This document shows positions 16,145-26,194 of a stretch of DNA of 64,000 nt, piece by piece. Below the pieces are notes generated by a model. That model saw only the letters and a program-made list of their open reading frames with translations, was not told where the DNA came from and did not search any database. Positions within the stretch are counted from its first letter, which is position 1. Each line of letters opens with the position of its first letter. Made by a program: the position numbers and the translations under genes. The stretch is from Chryseotalea sanaruensis (GTDB taxonomy: Bacteria; Bacteroidota; Bacteroidia; Cytophagales; Cyclobacteriaceae): the NCBI RefSeq assembly GCF_003990915.1, contig NZ_BHXQ01000002.1, positions 186,001 to 250,000 of the forward strand, written 5' to 3'.

Positions 16145-18961
16145 ATGCCACGCGACAGAAGTATTCGCTCCGTACTCATTATCGGTAGCGGCCCAATTAT
16201 TATCGGTCAAGCTTGTGAATTCGACTATGCTGGCTCTCAAGCCGCCCGTTCCCTACGTGAGGAGGGAATTGAGGTTATCTTGATCAACTCGAATCCGGCC
16301 ACCATCATGACGGACAAAGTGACAGCTGATCATATTTATCTTAAGCCGCTTACGAAAAAATCGATCCGCGAAATTCTAGAAAAACACAATATAGATGCGG
16401 TGCTCCCCACCATGGGAGGACAAACAGCACTCAATTTGTGTATTGACTGCGATAAGGCGGGAATTTGGCAACACTATGGCGTGCGTATTATTGGTGTAGA
16501 CATTAAAGCCATTGAAACTACCGAAGACCGCGAAAAATTCCGCTTGAAAATGTTGGAGTTGGGTGTCGGTGTTTGTAAGGGCCGTACAGCCAAATCCTTT
16601 TTAGAAGGCAAAGAAATAGCACAAGAAACAGGCTTCCCACTGGTTATCCGTCCTTCATACACACTGGGAGGAACAGGTGGTGGCTTTGTGAATACGCCAG
16701 AAGAGTTTGATGAAGCCCTCAACAGAGGCTTGCATGCCTCTCCCGTTCACGAAGTGCTTGTAGAGCAGTCCATTTTTGGCTGGAAGGAATATGAACTTGA
16801 ATTGCTCCGCGATAATGTAGGAAACGTCATCATTATCTGTTCGATCGAGAACTTTGACCCGATGGGTATACACACGGGTGACTCAATCACAGTAGCGCCT
16901 GCCATGACTTTGCCTGACACTGCTTATCAGCGCATGCGCGACATGGCCATTAAAATGATGAATGGCATCGGGCAATTTGCTGGTGGCTGTAATGTACAGT
17001 TCTCACTCAACCCTGATAATTACGAGGAGGTTATCGGAATTGAAATCAATCCACGTGTGTCGCGCTCATCAGCACTGGCCTCTAAAGCAACCGGTTATCC
17101 CATTGCTAAGATCGCGGCTAAACTCGCTGTTGGTTTTAATTTAGATGAATTAAAGAATGCCATAACTGGTACAACCACCGCATATTTCGAACCTGCGCTT
17201 GATTATGTAATCGTAAAAATTCCTCGTTGGAATTTCGATAAGTTTCAAGGTGCCGATCGCAGACTTGGTTTACAAATGAAATCGGTAGGTGAAGTAATGG
17301 GCATCGGCAGAAACTTTCAGGAAGCTTTGCAGAAGGCCTGTCAGTCGCTCGAGATCAGAAGAAACGGTATTGGTGCAGATGGTCAGGAATTGAGAAATCA
17401 GGATGAGTTGTTGCACTCATTGGCCAATCCAACCTGGAACAGACTCTTCCACATTCACGATGCGATTAAAGTCGGTATTCCTTTAAAGACAATCGGTAAA
17501 CTTACCCGTATTGATAAATGGTTCCTGAAACAAATTGAAGAGCTGGTTCAAATTGAAGAACAACTTGAAGAGTACGATATCGGTAATATTCCTACAGATT
17601 TGCTGCGAACAGCTAAAGAAAAAGGCTTCGGTGATCGTCAGATTGCGCACTTATTACATTGCTTTGAAAGTGAAGTCTTCAATAAAAGAAATGAACTTGG
17701 CATCAAACGCGTCTACAAATTAGTTGACACTTGTGCGGCTGAATTCGAGGCAAAAACACCTTATTACTATTCAACTTTCGATACAGAAAACGAATCAATT
17801 CCATCTAATAAAAAGAAAGTAATTGTATTGGGATCCGGCCCGAACCGCATAGGTCAGGGTATTGAATTTGACTACTCTTGTGTACATGGTGTATTGGCTG
17901 CAAAAGAAAGTGGTTATGAAACCATCATGATCAACTGTAATCCAGAAACAGTTTCAACTGATTTTGATATAGCTGACAAACTATACTTCGAACCTGTTTT
18001 CTGGGAACATTTGTACGACATTATTCAGCATGAAAAACCCGAAGGTGTAATTGTACAGCTAGGCGGACAAACCGCCTTGAAGCTGGCGGAAAAACTGCAC
18101 AAATACGGTATCAAAATAATTGGCACTTCTTTCGATTCACTTGACCTTGCCGAAGACCGAGGCAGATTTTCCGAATTACTGAAAGAGCAAAACATTCCTT
18201 ATCCTGAGTTTGGTGTTGCTACCGATCCAGATGTGGCACTCGAAGTTTCTAAACAAATCGGTTTCCCTTTATTGGTTCGCCCTTCATATGTACTTGGTGG
18301 CCAAAGCATGAAGATTGTGATCAATGAAAAAGAACTTGAGTCGCACATCATCGACATCTGGAAACACTTACCAGATAACAAAGTACTCCTTGATCATTAT
18401 TTGGATGGCGCTATTGAGGCCGAAGCAGATGCCATTTGCGATGGTGAGAATGTATACATTATTGGTATCATGCAGCACATAGAACCTGCCGGTATCCATT
18501 CTGGAGATTCATACGCAGTGTTGCCACCTTATAATTTGGGCGACTTCATCATCAAGCAAATTGAAACTTACACTACGCGTATAGCACAGGCATTGAAAGT
18601 AAAAGGTCTGATCAACATTCAGTTCGCCATACAGAAAGATAAGGTATACATTATTGAAGCCAACCCACGCGCTTCACGTACTGTTCCTTTCATCTGTAAG
18701 GCTTACGATGAACCGTATGTTAACTACGCAACCAAAGTTATGTTGGGCGCGAAGAAGGTAACAGACTTCAAATTCAATCCTACTAAAAAAGGGTACGCTA
18801 TTAAAGAACCTGTTTTCTCTTTCAATAAATTCCCTGAAGTAAACAAAGAGCTTGGTCCTGAAATGAAATCTACAGGCGAGGCCATTTACTTCATCGATGA
18901 TTTGATGGACGATTACTTCTTGAATATTTATAATGAAAGGAATTTGTACTTAAGCAGATAG
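16145..18961 (+). CDS. carB: Carbamoyl-phosphate synthase large subunit lacking the C-terminal allosteric domain
   Basis: 938 residues. CarB makes carbamoyl phosphate from ammonia, bicarbonate and two ATP for arginine and pyrimidine synthesis. Both synthetase halves are complete: the first begins with the IGSGPIIIGQACEFDYAG block (near residue 12) and the second with LGSGPNRIGQGIEFDYS (near residue 560), each with an ATP-grasp. The E. coli enzyme has about 1,073 residues; here the protein ends where the MGS-like allosteric domain (UMP and ornithine control) would start. No remnant of that domain follows in any frame, so this is a natural short form, which I recall from other Bacteroidota. carA is not adjacent. 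Confidence 0.95.
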   Translation: MPRDRSIRSVLIIGSGPIIIGQACEFDYAGSQAARSLREEGIEVILINSNPATIMTDKVTADHIYLKPLTKKSIREILEKHNIDAVLPTMGGQTALNLCIDCDKAGIWQHYGVRIIGVDIKAIETTEDREKFRLKMLELGVGVCKGRTAKSFLEGKEIAQETGFPLVIRPSYTLGGTGGGFVNTPEEFDEALNRGLHASPVHEVLVEQSIFGWKEYELELLRDNVGNVIIICSIENFDPMGIHTGDSITVAPAMTLPDTAYQRMRDMAIKMMNGIGQFAGGCNVQFSLNPDNYEEVIGIEINPRVSRSSALASKATGYPIAKIAAKLAVGFNLDELKNAITGTTTAYFEPALDYVIVKIPRWNFDKFQGADRRLGLQMKSVGEVMGIGRNFQEALQKACQSLEIRRNGIGADGQELRNQDELLHSLANPTWNRLFHIHDAIKVGIPLKTIGKLTRIDKWFLKQIEELVQIEEQLEEYDIGNIPTDLLRTAKEKGFGDRQIAHLLHCFESEVFNKRNELGIKRVYKLVDTCAAEFEAKTPYYYSTFDTENESIPSNKKKVIVLGSGPNRIGQGIEFDYSCVHGVLAAKESGYETIMINCNPETVSTDFDIADKLYFEPVFWEHLYDIIQHEKPEGVIVQLGGQTALKLAEKLHKYGIKIIGTSFDSLDLAEDRGRFSELLKEQNIPYPEFGVATDPDVALEVSKQIGFPLLVRPSYVLGGQSMKIVINEKELESHIIDIWKHLPDNKVLLDHYLDGAIEAEADAICDGENVYIIGIMQHIEPAGIHSGDSYAVLPPYNLGDFIIKQIETYTTRIAQALKVKGLINIQFAIQKDKVYIIEANPRASRTVPFICKAYDEPYVNYATKVMLGAKKVTDFKFNPTKKGYAIKEPVFSFNKFPEVNKELGPEMKSTGEAIYFIDDLMDDYFLNIYNERNLYLSR

Positions 18962-19299
18962 CATTTCCCAACAATACTAAAGGTGCCGCAACGGATTCGG
19001 TTAAACAACCGTTTCCTTTGTGGTGCTGCTAAAGATATTCAGTTAGCAAACAACGTTGTGCTGATGGCCAAACAGGCAAACAAGAATTGGCAGGGGCCGA
19101 TGCTTCTCAACCTATTTAAGTGAAAAAGGAAATGGCGCATTTTAGAGAACCAAAAACTGGATTTTTGAAAATGACCAAAGTTTCTTTAATTTCCCAAACT
19201 ACTTATATAGACTTACCAAAAAAAGAGAACATCAACTATTTAAAGATTAATTAGAAGTAATAAGTAAAATTGATATCTACGTAACAGAATTTTTTCAAA
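18962..19299. other. 338-bp spacer with no clear gene
   Basis: I see no RNA gene or strong terminator. A short imperfect hairpin (CGGTTAAACAACCG, about 18998-19011) follows carB. One 33-codon open stretch without a start (about 19025-19123, plus) looks weakly protein-like, and a 27-codon ATG frame starts at 19171. Either could be debris of a lost gene; neither can be supported. Confidence 0.4.
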
Positions 19300-20304
19300 A
19301 TGATAGTTTTTGGGCACAACTCGTTTACACTAAATTCATGTAAGCCTTCTCAACTCGGGCTGCCGGATCACCTCGATGCAGAATTCACGATTGAACGAAG
19401 ACAACGATACGCGCACATTTTCTGGATACCAACGTTTGGCATTGGTAAGATTTGGGCATTACGAAAGAAAAATAGCGACAATCTTTTTCAGCCAAGCCCG
19501 GAACTGGCGAGTTTCTTACAGTCTTTGCCGCTGCAAGAGAAAACTCCCTGGTATACTTTTTCATTGCCTCTTCTCATCGTTGCTGGATTCATTTTATTTA
19601 GCATATACATACCTATCGATAGTTATCTTTCCAAAAAAAGAGCGGAAAAATATCTGACAGAGAAAATTCAAGGACTTGAAAATGCTATTAATAATCCACT
19701 GCCAAGTCAATATTTTGAATTAAGCTATCCCGAAGGGAAAACTTACCTCAAGGTGCTTAGTCATACACCAAATGATCTTACCTGTTTGTTCAGAGACGTA
19801 ACAACTGGTAATTACTCTGATGATCGAATACTAGAGGCATTTGCGTGGGATACTACCTACCAATACTTTGATACAGTTAATATCAAAAAGAGCGAGCTTC
19901 TATCAGCCATCAACAGGAATGATTCTTATAGTTTTAAAGGCTCAGATTTCAAAGACTTAGGAAAAGAACTCGTTTTGCAGAATGCTGTTACCTACTCTTT
20001 TCCGGTTTTCAAAAAGTTAGAGACAGGATACGAAGAGGGTCGTTTTGTTCTATTGGTGCAAAATATTGGTGCAGCTGGGCAAATCAAAAATTTATCTACA
20101 ACCAAATCGAATGTCATTTTTTCGCAGGGGTTATTTCCTATATCCGTTGAAACCAGACAACAGATTCTGTTAGTTGGAACGTATGATGGGATCGAGCCTT
20201 CCCTCTCCGGTAAGGTTAGCGTGTTAAACGCTGAGGGTGATTCCGCAAAATATAGTGTTCGCATCAGCGGGTTAAGGTTTTATCTTGAACAAGACAAGAG
20301 ATGA
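19300..20304 (+). CDS. Hypothetical membrane protein with N-terminal cytoplasmic domain
   Basis: 334 residues. The N-terminal ~85 residues contain the pattern RRQRYAHIFWIPTFGIGKIW, also seen in Bacteroidota proteins that begin with a zinc ribbon; here the ribbon cysteines are mostly lost. A single hydrophobic helix lies at about 85-108. The rest is a soluble domain of beta and alpha segments without a recognised motif. Its stop overlaps the start of the next gene (ATGA), so the two form a translationally coupled pair. Function unknown. Confidence 0.7.
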   Translation: MIVFGHNSFTLNSCKPSQLGLPDHLDAEFTIERRQRYAHIFWIPTFGIGKIWALRKKNSDNLFQPSPELASFLQSLPLQEKTPWYTFSLPLLIVAGFILFSIYIPIDSYLSKKRAEKYLTEKIQGLENAINNPLPSQYFELSYPEGKTYLKVLSHTPNDLTCLFRDVTTGNYSDDRILEAFAWDTTYQYFDTVNIKKSELLSAINRNDSYSFKGSDFKDLGKELVLQNAVTYSFPVFKKLETGYEEGRFVLLVQNIGAAGQIKNLSTTKSNVIFSQGLFPISVETRQQILLVGTYDGIEPSLSGKVSVLNAEGDSAKYSVRISGLRFYLEQDKR

Positions 20305-21296
20305 ATATCAAGAAAATAATACTTCTAGGTGTCTGCGCACTAGTCATTTTGATTTTTTGGGTCATTATTCCCATAGATGTTTATGAGAATAACAGTCTTT
20401 TCTTCAGCTTTTTATGTGGTGGTCTATTCTTTGTGTTTTTGTTTTTGGCTTTAGGCGATTTTGAATCTCTAGAAGAAATATTCGAGAATAAGAAAGTGGA
20501 TCAGGGGACTCATCCAACTCGGTACCTAGCGCCTTTTGCGATAATCCCTGGTGTAATCATAGTTTTTCTATTGACTTTCCATCAATCGAATCGTAAAAGC
20601 AAAGAGTTGGAAGCAAATGGTGTTTTGACAAAAGGTCGTGTGATTGATGGTCAATCACAGAAAACAACCAGACGGTTTCAAACCAATACATCGTACAGCA
20701 TAAAAGTGCTTTACCAAGATAGCAAGAAAACAAAACATAAATTTGAAGCAAGCGTAAGCTCATCAACATTTAGAAATGTGTATAAGGGTAGCGTAGTTGA
20801 TGTTGTCTATTCTAAAAACTATCCTGGTCTTGCAAAAGTGATTTCTGATATTGATGAACTTAGTAAATACAAATACATACCAAAAGAAACGGTAAAAGCC
20901 GAAAATCTAATCGCCATTTTAACCAGTAAGATTAGACCCGATTCTGTTCTTCAGTACTTAAATTCCATAAACTATGAATGGGAAAAAGGGAAAGAGGCAA
21001 ATTACTACCAAAATGAACGACTGAATCTTGCTGTTAAAATATTCCCAGACGAAGGAGAAATTGTATACGTTGAGCGAACACTTCTTCTAATGGCTAATCA
21101 GTCTGAAACGTTTGAAAACTCATTAGGTAAGTCAGGCTTTAATAAAAAAGCACAAGAGGTTAATGGTAAGAGTGAAGAAGTTTATTATAACGATAAATAC
21201 TTAATAACAAAGGAACCCATGAAATCAGATATCAATAGTGCTGACTTTTTATCCTCATCCTCATTTATGGTTTATCATTTAATAAAACTGGAGTGA
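20301..21296 (+). CDS. DUF3592-like membrane protein
   Basis: 331 residues. There are three hydrophobic helices in the first ~100 residues (about 7-22, 32-50 and 75-92). A DUF3592-like beta domain follows, with the typical GRVIDGQSQK...YSIKVLYQD and VVYSKNYPGLAKV segments. The C-terminal ~130 residues form a separate soluble domain that is not recognised. It starts inside the stop of the preceding membrane protein gene, which suggests that the two proteins form a complex. Function unknown. Confidence 0.7.
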   Translation: MNIKKIILLGVCALVILIFWVIIPIDVYENNSLFFSFLCGGLFFVFLFLALGDFESLEEIFENKKVDQGTHPTRYLAPFAIIPGVIIVFLLTFHQSNRKSKELEANGVLTKGRVIDGQSQKTTRRFQTNTSYSIKVLYQDSKKTKHKFEASVSSSTFRNVYKGSVVDVVYSKNYPGLAKVISDIDELSKYKYIPKETVKAENLIAILTSKIRPDSVLQYLNSINYEWEKGKEANYYQNERLNLAVKIFPDEGEIVYVERTLLLMANQSETFENSLGKSGFNKKAQEVNGKSEEVYYNDKYLITKEPMKSDINSADFLSSSSFMVYHLIKLE

Positions 21297-21451
21297 TTCT
21301 GACCTCTTCCTTATACACTAACAACTTACTGGGGCTTGAGTTTAGCACAATATTTCTTCTCGACAAACCGACTTAATAGCTAAAGGAACCTCTTTCACTG
21401 CTTTTTCCGTTTAAAATATGGATCTTTGGAAAATCATTAAAAACCAAAAAA

Positions 21452-21609
21452 ATGAGCACGATTGAAATACGAACATTTGCGGAGAAGGCAACGCATGGTT
21501 TTAATCTTGCGAACAAAAGCTCATTGAATTTATTAAGAAAGAAGATGGAGAGTTGGTTATCACAAAAGATGGCAAACCTGTAAGAATAAAAGCCCGTGAT
21601 TTAAAATAG
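21452..21609 (+). pseudogene. Frameshifted small gene with Phd/YefM-antitoxin-like C-terminus
   Basis: The frame from the ATG at 21452 reads MSTIEIRTFAEKATHGFNLA. The stop frame ending at 21609 reads EQKLIEFIKKEDGELVITKD followed by GKPVRIKARDLK. The two differ by one base; restoring a single G near 21514 (GCGAAC to GCGGAAC) joins them into a 52-residue protein. The C-terminal part resembles the DGxxVITxxGKPV pattern of Phd/YefM antitoxins. No toxin gene is adjacent. It could be a decayed gene or a sequencing error. It lies 6 bp before the DUF4834 gene. Confidence 0.55.
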
Positions 21610-21615
21610 AGCATC

Positions 21616-21834
21616 ATGTTTAAGTTTCTTATCATTTGTGTTTTGGTTGGCTACGTGTTGTATAAAATCGCCAGCTCAATTAAAGTGTTTGTGCACACTA
21701 ATAATTATCAGCGTCCGCCACAGTACAAACCTCCTGGCAGCAATGTTAATATCGAAACACCACCACCTTCTAAGAAAAATGATGGAAAAGATTTTAAGGG
21801 CGGGGAGTACGTTGACTACGAAGAAATAAAATAA
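21616..21834 (+). CDS. DUF4834 family small membrane protein
   Basis: 72 residues. One N-terminal transmembrane helix (about 3-22) is followed by a short proline-rich cytoplasmic tail and the conserved end GGEYVDYEEIK, which is typical of DUF4834 proteins of Bacteroidota. It lies 21 bp upstream of dapF on the same strand, and these two are probably co-transcribed. Function unknown. Confidence 0.85.
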   Translation: MFKFLIICVLVGYVLYKIASSIKVFVHTNNYQRPPQYKPPGSNVNIETPPPSKKNDGKDFKGGEYVDYEEIK

Positions 21835-21855
21835 TGTTTATTCAAATCTGAAATT

Positions 21856-22632
21856 TTGAATCTAAAATTTACCAAATACCAGGCAACAGGCAACGATTTT
21901 ATCCTTATCGATAATAGAGATGGAAAAATTATTTTGTCGCAACAACAGATCGTACAGTTATGCGATCGCAAGTTTGGTATTGGTGCTGATGGTTTAATTC
22001 TCATTGAACCTTCTGATGTAGCTCCCTTTAACGTTAACTATTACAACAGCGATGGCTCCCAAAGTTTATGCGGTAATGGTAGTCGTGCCGCTGTAAGTTT
22101 TGCCGCCAGCCTTACGTTGTTAAAAGATAAAACGTCCTTTATTGCATACGATGGCCTGCATGATGCCGAGTTAATGCCTTCTGGAATTGTTCGTTTGCGA
22201 ATGAATGATACAAACGCTGTTGATGCAAGTCGTGAAGATTTGTTCGCTAACACGGGCTCCCCGCATGTTATTCGTTTTGTAAACAACATTCAGGATTATC
22301 CCGTTTTTGAAGAAGGTAAAAAAGTCCGTTATAATGATGCTTATAAACCGGGAGGCACGAATGTGAATTTTGTTGAACTGCAAGACAACAATGCCCTATT
22401 TGTTCGCACCTACGAGCGTGGTGTAGAAAATGAAACACTGTCGTGTGGAACGGGTGTAACAGCCGCTGCATTAGCTGCCTCTACAAAGGGTTATACTTCC
22501 CCTATCCAAATCAAAACACTAGGCGGAGAGCTTTCCGTAACCTTCAAAAAAGGTGTTAATGGCGAATTTACCGATATCTACCTGATCGGTCCCGCCCAAA
22601 AAGTATTCGAGGGCGAGATTGTATTGCCATAA
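21856..22632 (+). CDS. dapF: Diaminopimelate epimerase DapF
   Basis: 258 residues. DapF converts LL- to meso-diaminopimelate for lysine and peptidoglycan synthesis. Both catalytic cysteines are seen: LCGNGSRA in the N-terminal half and SCGTGVTA near residue 200. The N-terminal KYQATGNDFILID is complete. The start must be the TTG at 21856: an in-frame stop lies at 21832 and there is no ATG between. The rare start codon may lower expression relative to DUF4834 upstream. Confidence 0.96.
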   Translation: MNLKFTKYQATGNDFILIDNRDGKIILSQQQIVQLCDRKFGIGADGLILIEPSDVAPFNVNYYNSDGSQSLCGNGSRAAVSFAASLTLLKDKTSFIAYDGLHDAELMPSGIVRLRMNDTNAVDASREDLFANTGSPHVIRFVNNIQDYPVFEEGKKVRYNDAYKPGGTNVNFVELQDNNALFVRTYERGVENETLSCGTGVTAAALAASTKGYTSPIQIKTLGGELSVTFKKGVNGEFTDIYLIGPAQKVFEGEIVLP

Positions 22633-22817
22633 TTGGCAGCAATCAGGCCATATTTACCTCTCCTTTACTGCCAAAACTGTGCTTAAGTGCTTAGAGATGC
22701 TTCTGAAGCCAATTGGTGCTATAATTGACACGATCATTTCCCAAAAACAGATTAACTTTAAAGCCATTTTGTCGATGATGCGAATCATTGATTGGGCAAA
22801 CTGACCATTGTTGTTTT

Positions 22818-25800
22818 ATGTTAAAATTAATTGCTAAAATTTTCGGTACTAAGTCTCAACGCGACATCAAATCCATTGAGCCCCTTGTAAAAGAAACCCT
22901 TCAGGAGTTTGATAAACTGGCTGGTCTTTCCAACGACCAATTGCGTGAGCAAACCCAGCAGGTACAAAACGCCATTAATGAGGCATTGTCTTCTATAGAT
23001 TCTGAAATAGCGGCTTTGCATAAACGCATTGCTGATCAGCCTGAGATGGACATCAATGAAAAGGAGGCCGTTTTTGCTGAAATTGATAAGCTTGAAGCTG
23101 ATCGCAATAAAGACCTTGAAAAAGTATTGCTAAAAGTATTGCCAAAAGCATTTGCGATTGTTCGCGATACAGCAAGACGCTTCAAAGAGAATGATTATCT
23201 GGAAGTAACCGCTCTAGATTATGATATAAAAATTGCCGCAACGCACACCAACGTTACCATACATGGTGATAAAGCCAGATGGGCAAGACAATGGATGGCA
23301 GCTGGTAATATGATTACCTGGGATATGATGCACTATGAAGTGCAGATTATCGGGGGTATTGTTTTACACCAAGGTAAGGTTTCTGAAATGGCAACTGGTG
23401 AGGGTAAAACACTGGTGGCTACCTTTCCTACTTTCTTAAATGCACTTGCTAAACGTGGTGTTCACCTGGTAACAGTAAACGATTACCTTGCTAAACGCGA
23501 TAGTGAGTGGATGGCGCCTCTCTTCCAATTCCATGGCCTCACAGTTGATTGTATTGATAAGCACGAGCCTAACTCTATTGCCCGCAGAAATGCCTACCGT
23601 GCCGATATCACTTACGGAACAAATAACGAATTTGGTTTCGACTACCTACGCGATAACATGTCGCGCGAAACGGATGAACTCGTGCAACGCGGCCATCACT
23701 ATGCTATGGTTGATGAAGTTGACTCTGTACTGATTGATGAGGCACGTACGCCCTTGATCATCTCTGGACCTGTACCTAGAGGTGACCAACATGAATTCTA
23801 CGATTTAAAGCCTCGCATTTTTAAATTGGTAGAGGCACAGAAAAAATTAATTACACAATACCTGGGTGAAGCCAAGAAACAACTGGAATCAGGAAATGAA
23901 AAAGATGGTGGCCTTTCAATTTTCCGAGCGCATCGTGGTATGCCAAAATACAAACCGGTTATTAAGCTCTTAAGTGAAACTGGTATCAGGGCAACCATGC
24001 AGAAAACAGAAAACTATTATCTGCAAGACAATAAGAAGATGATGCCGGAGGCAGACGCTCCGCTTTATTTTATTATTGATGAAAAAGATAACAGTGTAGA
24101 CCTGACCGAAAAAGGTATTGACTTAATTACAGGAGAAGGTGAAGATGCTAAATTCTTTATCCTCCCTGAAATTGGCACTGAACTTTCTAAAATAGAAAAA
24201 GACAACAGCATGAGTGATGCTGAACGTCTTGCCAAAAAAGAAGAACTTATAAAAGACTATCAGGTGAAGTCGCAACGCATTCACAGCGTGAATCAGTTGT
24301 TGAAGGCTTACACTATGTTTGAAAAAGATACTGAGTACATCATTGTTGATGGAAAAGTAAAAATAGTTGATGAGCAAACTGGTCGTGTGCTTGACGGAAG
24401 ACGTTATTCAGATGGTTTGCACCAGGCGATTGAAGCAAAGGAAAATGTAAAAGTTGAAGACGCTACACAGACCTACGCTACCATTACCTTACAGAATTAT
24501 TTCCGCATGTACCACAAGCTTGCAGGTATGACAGGTACAGCTGAAACAGAAGCAGGCGAATTCTGGGACATTTACAAACTTGATGTTGTTGTTATTCCTC
24601 AAAACAGAACAGCCGTAAGAAAAGACTCCGATGATTTAGTTTTTAAAACCATTCGTGAAAAATTTACAGCGGCAATTGAAGAGATTGTAAAACTTACGGA
24701 AGCAGGTAGACCAGTGTTGGTGGGTACAACTTCAGTTGAAATTTCAGAATTGATAAGCCGCATGTTACAAATGCGCAAAATCAAGCACAATGTATTAAAC
24801 GCTAAGCAACACCAACGCGAAGCAGAAATTGTTGCTGAAGCTGGTAAGCCAGGAACTGTAACAATCGCGACAAACATGGCAGGTCGTGGTACTGACATTA
24901 AGTTAACACCAGAATCGAAAGCTGCCGGTGGTTTAGCTATTATTGGTACTGAGCGCCACGAGTCAAGACGTGTAGACCGTCAGTTGCGCGGTCGTGCAGG
25001 ACGTCAGGGCGATCCAGGTTCATCGCAATTCTACGTATCACTTGAAGATAACCTCATGCGTTTGTTCATGCCGGAGCGTATTGCACGCATCATGGATAGA
25101 TTGGGCTTGAAAGAAGGTGAAGTAATTCAGCATTCTATGGTAACAAGCTCTATTGAGCGTGCCCAGAAAAAAGTAGAAGAAAACAACTTTGGTATTCGTA
25201 AGCGCTTGCTGGAGTACGATAACGTGATGAACTCACAGCGTGAAGTAATTTATAAGAGAAGAAAGAATGCGCTTTTTGGAGAACGTTTAGAGTTAGATAT
25301 ACTCACCATGATCTTCGACACAGCAGAAGAATTGGTGATTAATGCCAAAAATGCTGCCGACTATGAAAGCCTGCGTTTAAATACCTTAAGCACTTTCGGC
25401 ATAGATTACGAAGTATCTAAAGAAGATTTCGATAAGTGGGATCAGGCGAAGTTGACTAACAACTTATACGAAAAAGCACTTGATCATTATCATCGCAAAA
25501 ACAAAGCAGTAGCCGCAAAGTCCCTTCCTATTGTAAAAGACGTTTATCATACAAGAGGCGCTACTGTAGAAAATATACTAGTTCCTTTTACAGATGGCGT
25601 AAAACAAATCGGTGTTGCTGCAAATCTTGCCAAGTGTGTAGAGTCTGAAAATGGAGAGCTGATTAAATCAATGGAGAAAATGATTGCTTTGGCTATCATC
25701 GATCAATTATGGAAAGAACACTTGCGTGACATGGATGACTTGAAGCAATCTGTGCAAACAGCAGTTTACGAACAGAAAGATCCTTTATTGATTTACAAGT

Positions 25801-26165
25801 TCGAAGGCTTTGAAGCTTTCAAAAAACTTGTGGCCAGGGTAAATGAAGAAACGGTTTCATTCTTAATGAAAGCAGATATTCCTGTGCAACAATCAGATCA
25901 GGTACAGGAAGCAAGAGCCAGCAGAGCGAGAGTACGGTTAAATGAGAATAAAGAAGAATCTAAATCGTTATTAAGTGGTGGCGGACCGCAGCCGCAAGCT
26001 AACCGTCCTCCACAAGAAAAAATAATGCCTGTTAAGTCTGAAAAAATTGCCAACAGAAACGACAAGGTGAATGTTCAATATCCTGACGGGCGTGTTATGC
26101 GCGATGTTAAGTACAAGAAAGTGGAAGATGATATTTTGAACAATCGATGTATTGTGATTGAATAG
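22818..26165 (+). CDS. secA: Preprotein translocase ATPase SecA
   Basis: 1,115 residues. SecA is the motor of the Sec translocon at the inner membrane. It has Walker A MATGEGKT, the DEVDSVLIDEARTPL block, the second-domain motif TNMAGRGTDIKL and GRAGRQGDPGSSQF. The large insertions typical of Bacteroidota SecA explain the length (E. coli has 901). The C-terminus ends in NNRCIVIE without the Cys-rich SecB/zinc-binding tail. The ATG at 22818 fits the family N-terminus (MLKLIAKIFG); the ten codons before it do not. Confidence 0.96.
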   Translation: MLKLIAKIFGTKSQRDIKSIEPLVKETLQEFDKLAGLSNDQLREQTQQVQNAINEALSSIDSEIAALHKRIADQPEMDINEKEAVFAEIDKLEADRNKDLEKVLLKVLPKAFAIVRDTARRFKENDYLEVTALDYDIKIAATHTNVTIHGDKARWARQWMAAGNMITWDMMHYEVQIIGGIVLHQGKVSEMATGEGKTLVATFPTFLNALAKRGVHLVTVNDYLAKRDSEWMAPLFQFHGLTVDCIDKHEPNSIARRNAYRADITYGTNNEFGFDYLRDNMSRETDELVQRGHHYAMVDEVDSVLIDEARTPLIISGPVPRGDQHEFYDLKPRIFKLVEAQKKLITQYLGEAKKQLESGNEKDGGLSIFRAHRGMPKYKPVIKLLSETGIRATMQKTENYYLQDNKKMMPEADAPLYFIIDEKDNSVDLTEKGIDLITGEGEDAKFFILPEIGTELSKIEKDNSMSDAERLAKKEELIKDYQVKSQRIHSVNQLLKAYTMFEKDTEYIIVDGKVKIVDEQTGRVLDGRRYSDGLHQAIEAKENVKVEDATQTYATITLQNYFRMYHKLAGMTGTAETEAGEFWDIYKLDVVVIPQNRTAVRKDSDDLVFKTIREKFTAAIEEIVKLTEAGRPVLVGTTSVEISELISRMLQMRKIKHNVLNAKQHQREAEIVAEAGKPGTVTIATNMAGRGTDIKLTPESKAAGGLAIIGTERHESRRVDRQLRGRAGRQGDPGSSQFYVSLEDNLMRLFMPERIARIMDRLGLKEGEVIQHSMVTSSIERAQKKVEENNFGIRKRLLEYDNVMNSQREVIYKRRKNALFGERLELDILTMIFDTAEELVINAKNAADYESLRLNTLSTFGIDYEVSKEDFDKWDQAKLTNNLYEKALDHYHRKNKAVAAKSLPIVKDVYHTRGATVENILVPFTDGVKQIGVAANLAKCVESENGELIKSMEKMIALAIIDQLWKEHLRDMDDLKQSVQTAVYEQKDPLLIYKFEGFEAFKKLVARVNEETVSFLMKADIPVQQSDQVQEARASRARVRLNENKEESKSLLSGGGPQPQANRPPQEKIMPVKSEKIANRNDKVNVQYPDGRVMRDVKYKKVEDDILNNRCIVIE

Positions 26166-26194
26166 TCTTTAAGCATATTTCAAGGTCTATTCCT

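Noticed and set aside
19025..19123. 33-codon open stretch (…VVLMAKQANKNW…) as a gene remnant
   Set aside because: No start codon, no recognised similarity and no matching continuation in other frames.
18962..19299. Detached MGS domain of CarB downstream
   Set aside because: No frame after the carB stop shows the MGS fold pattern; the short CarB appears natural.
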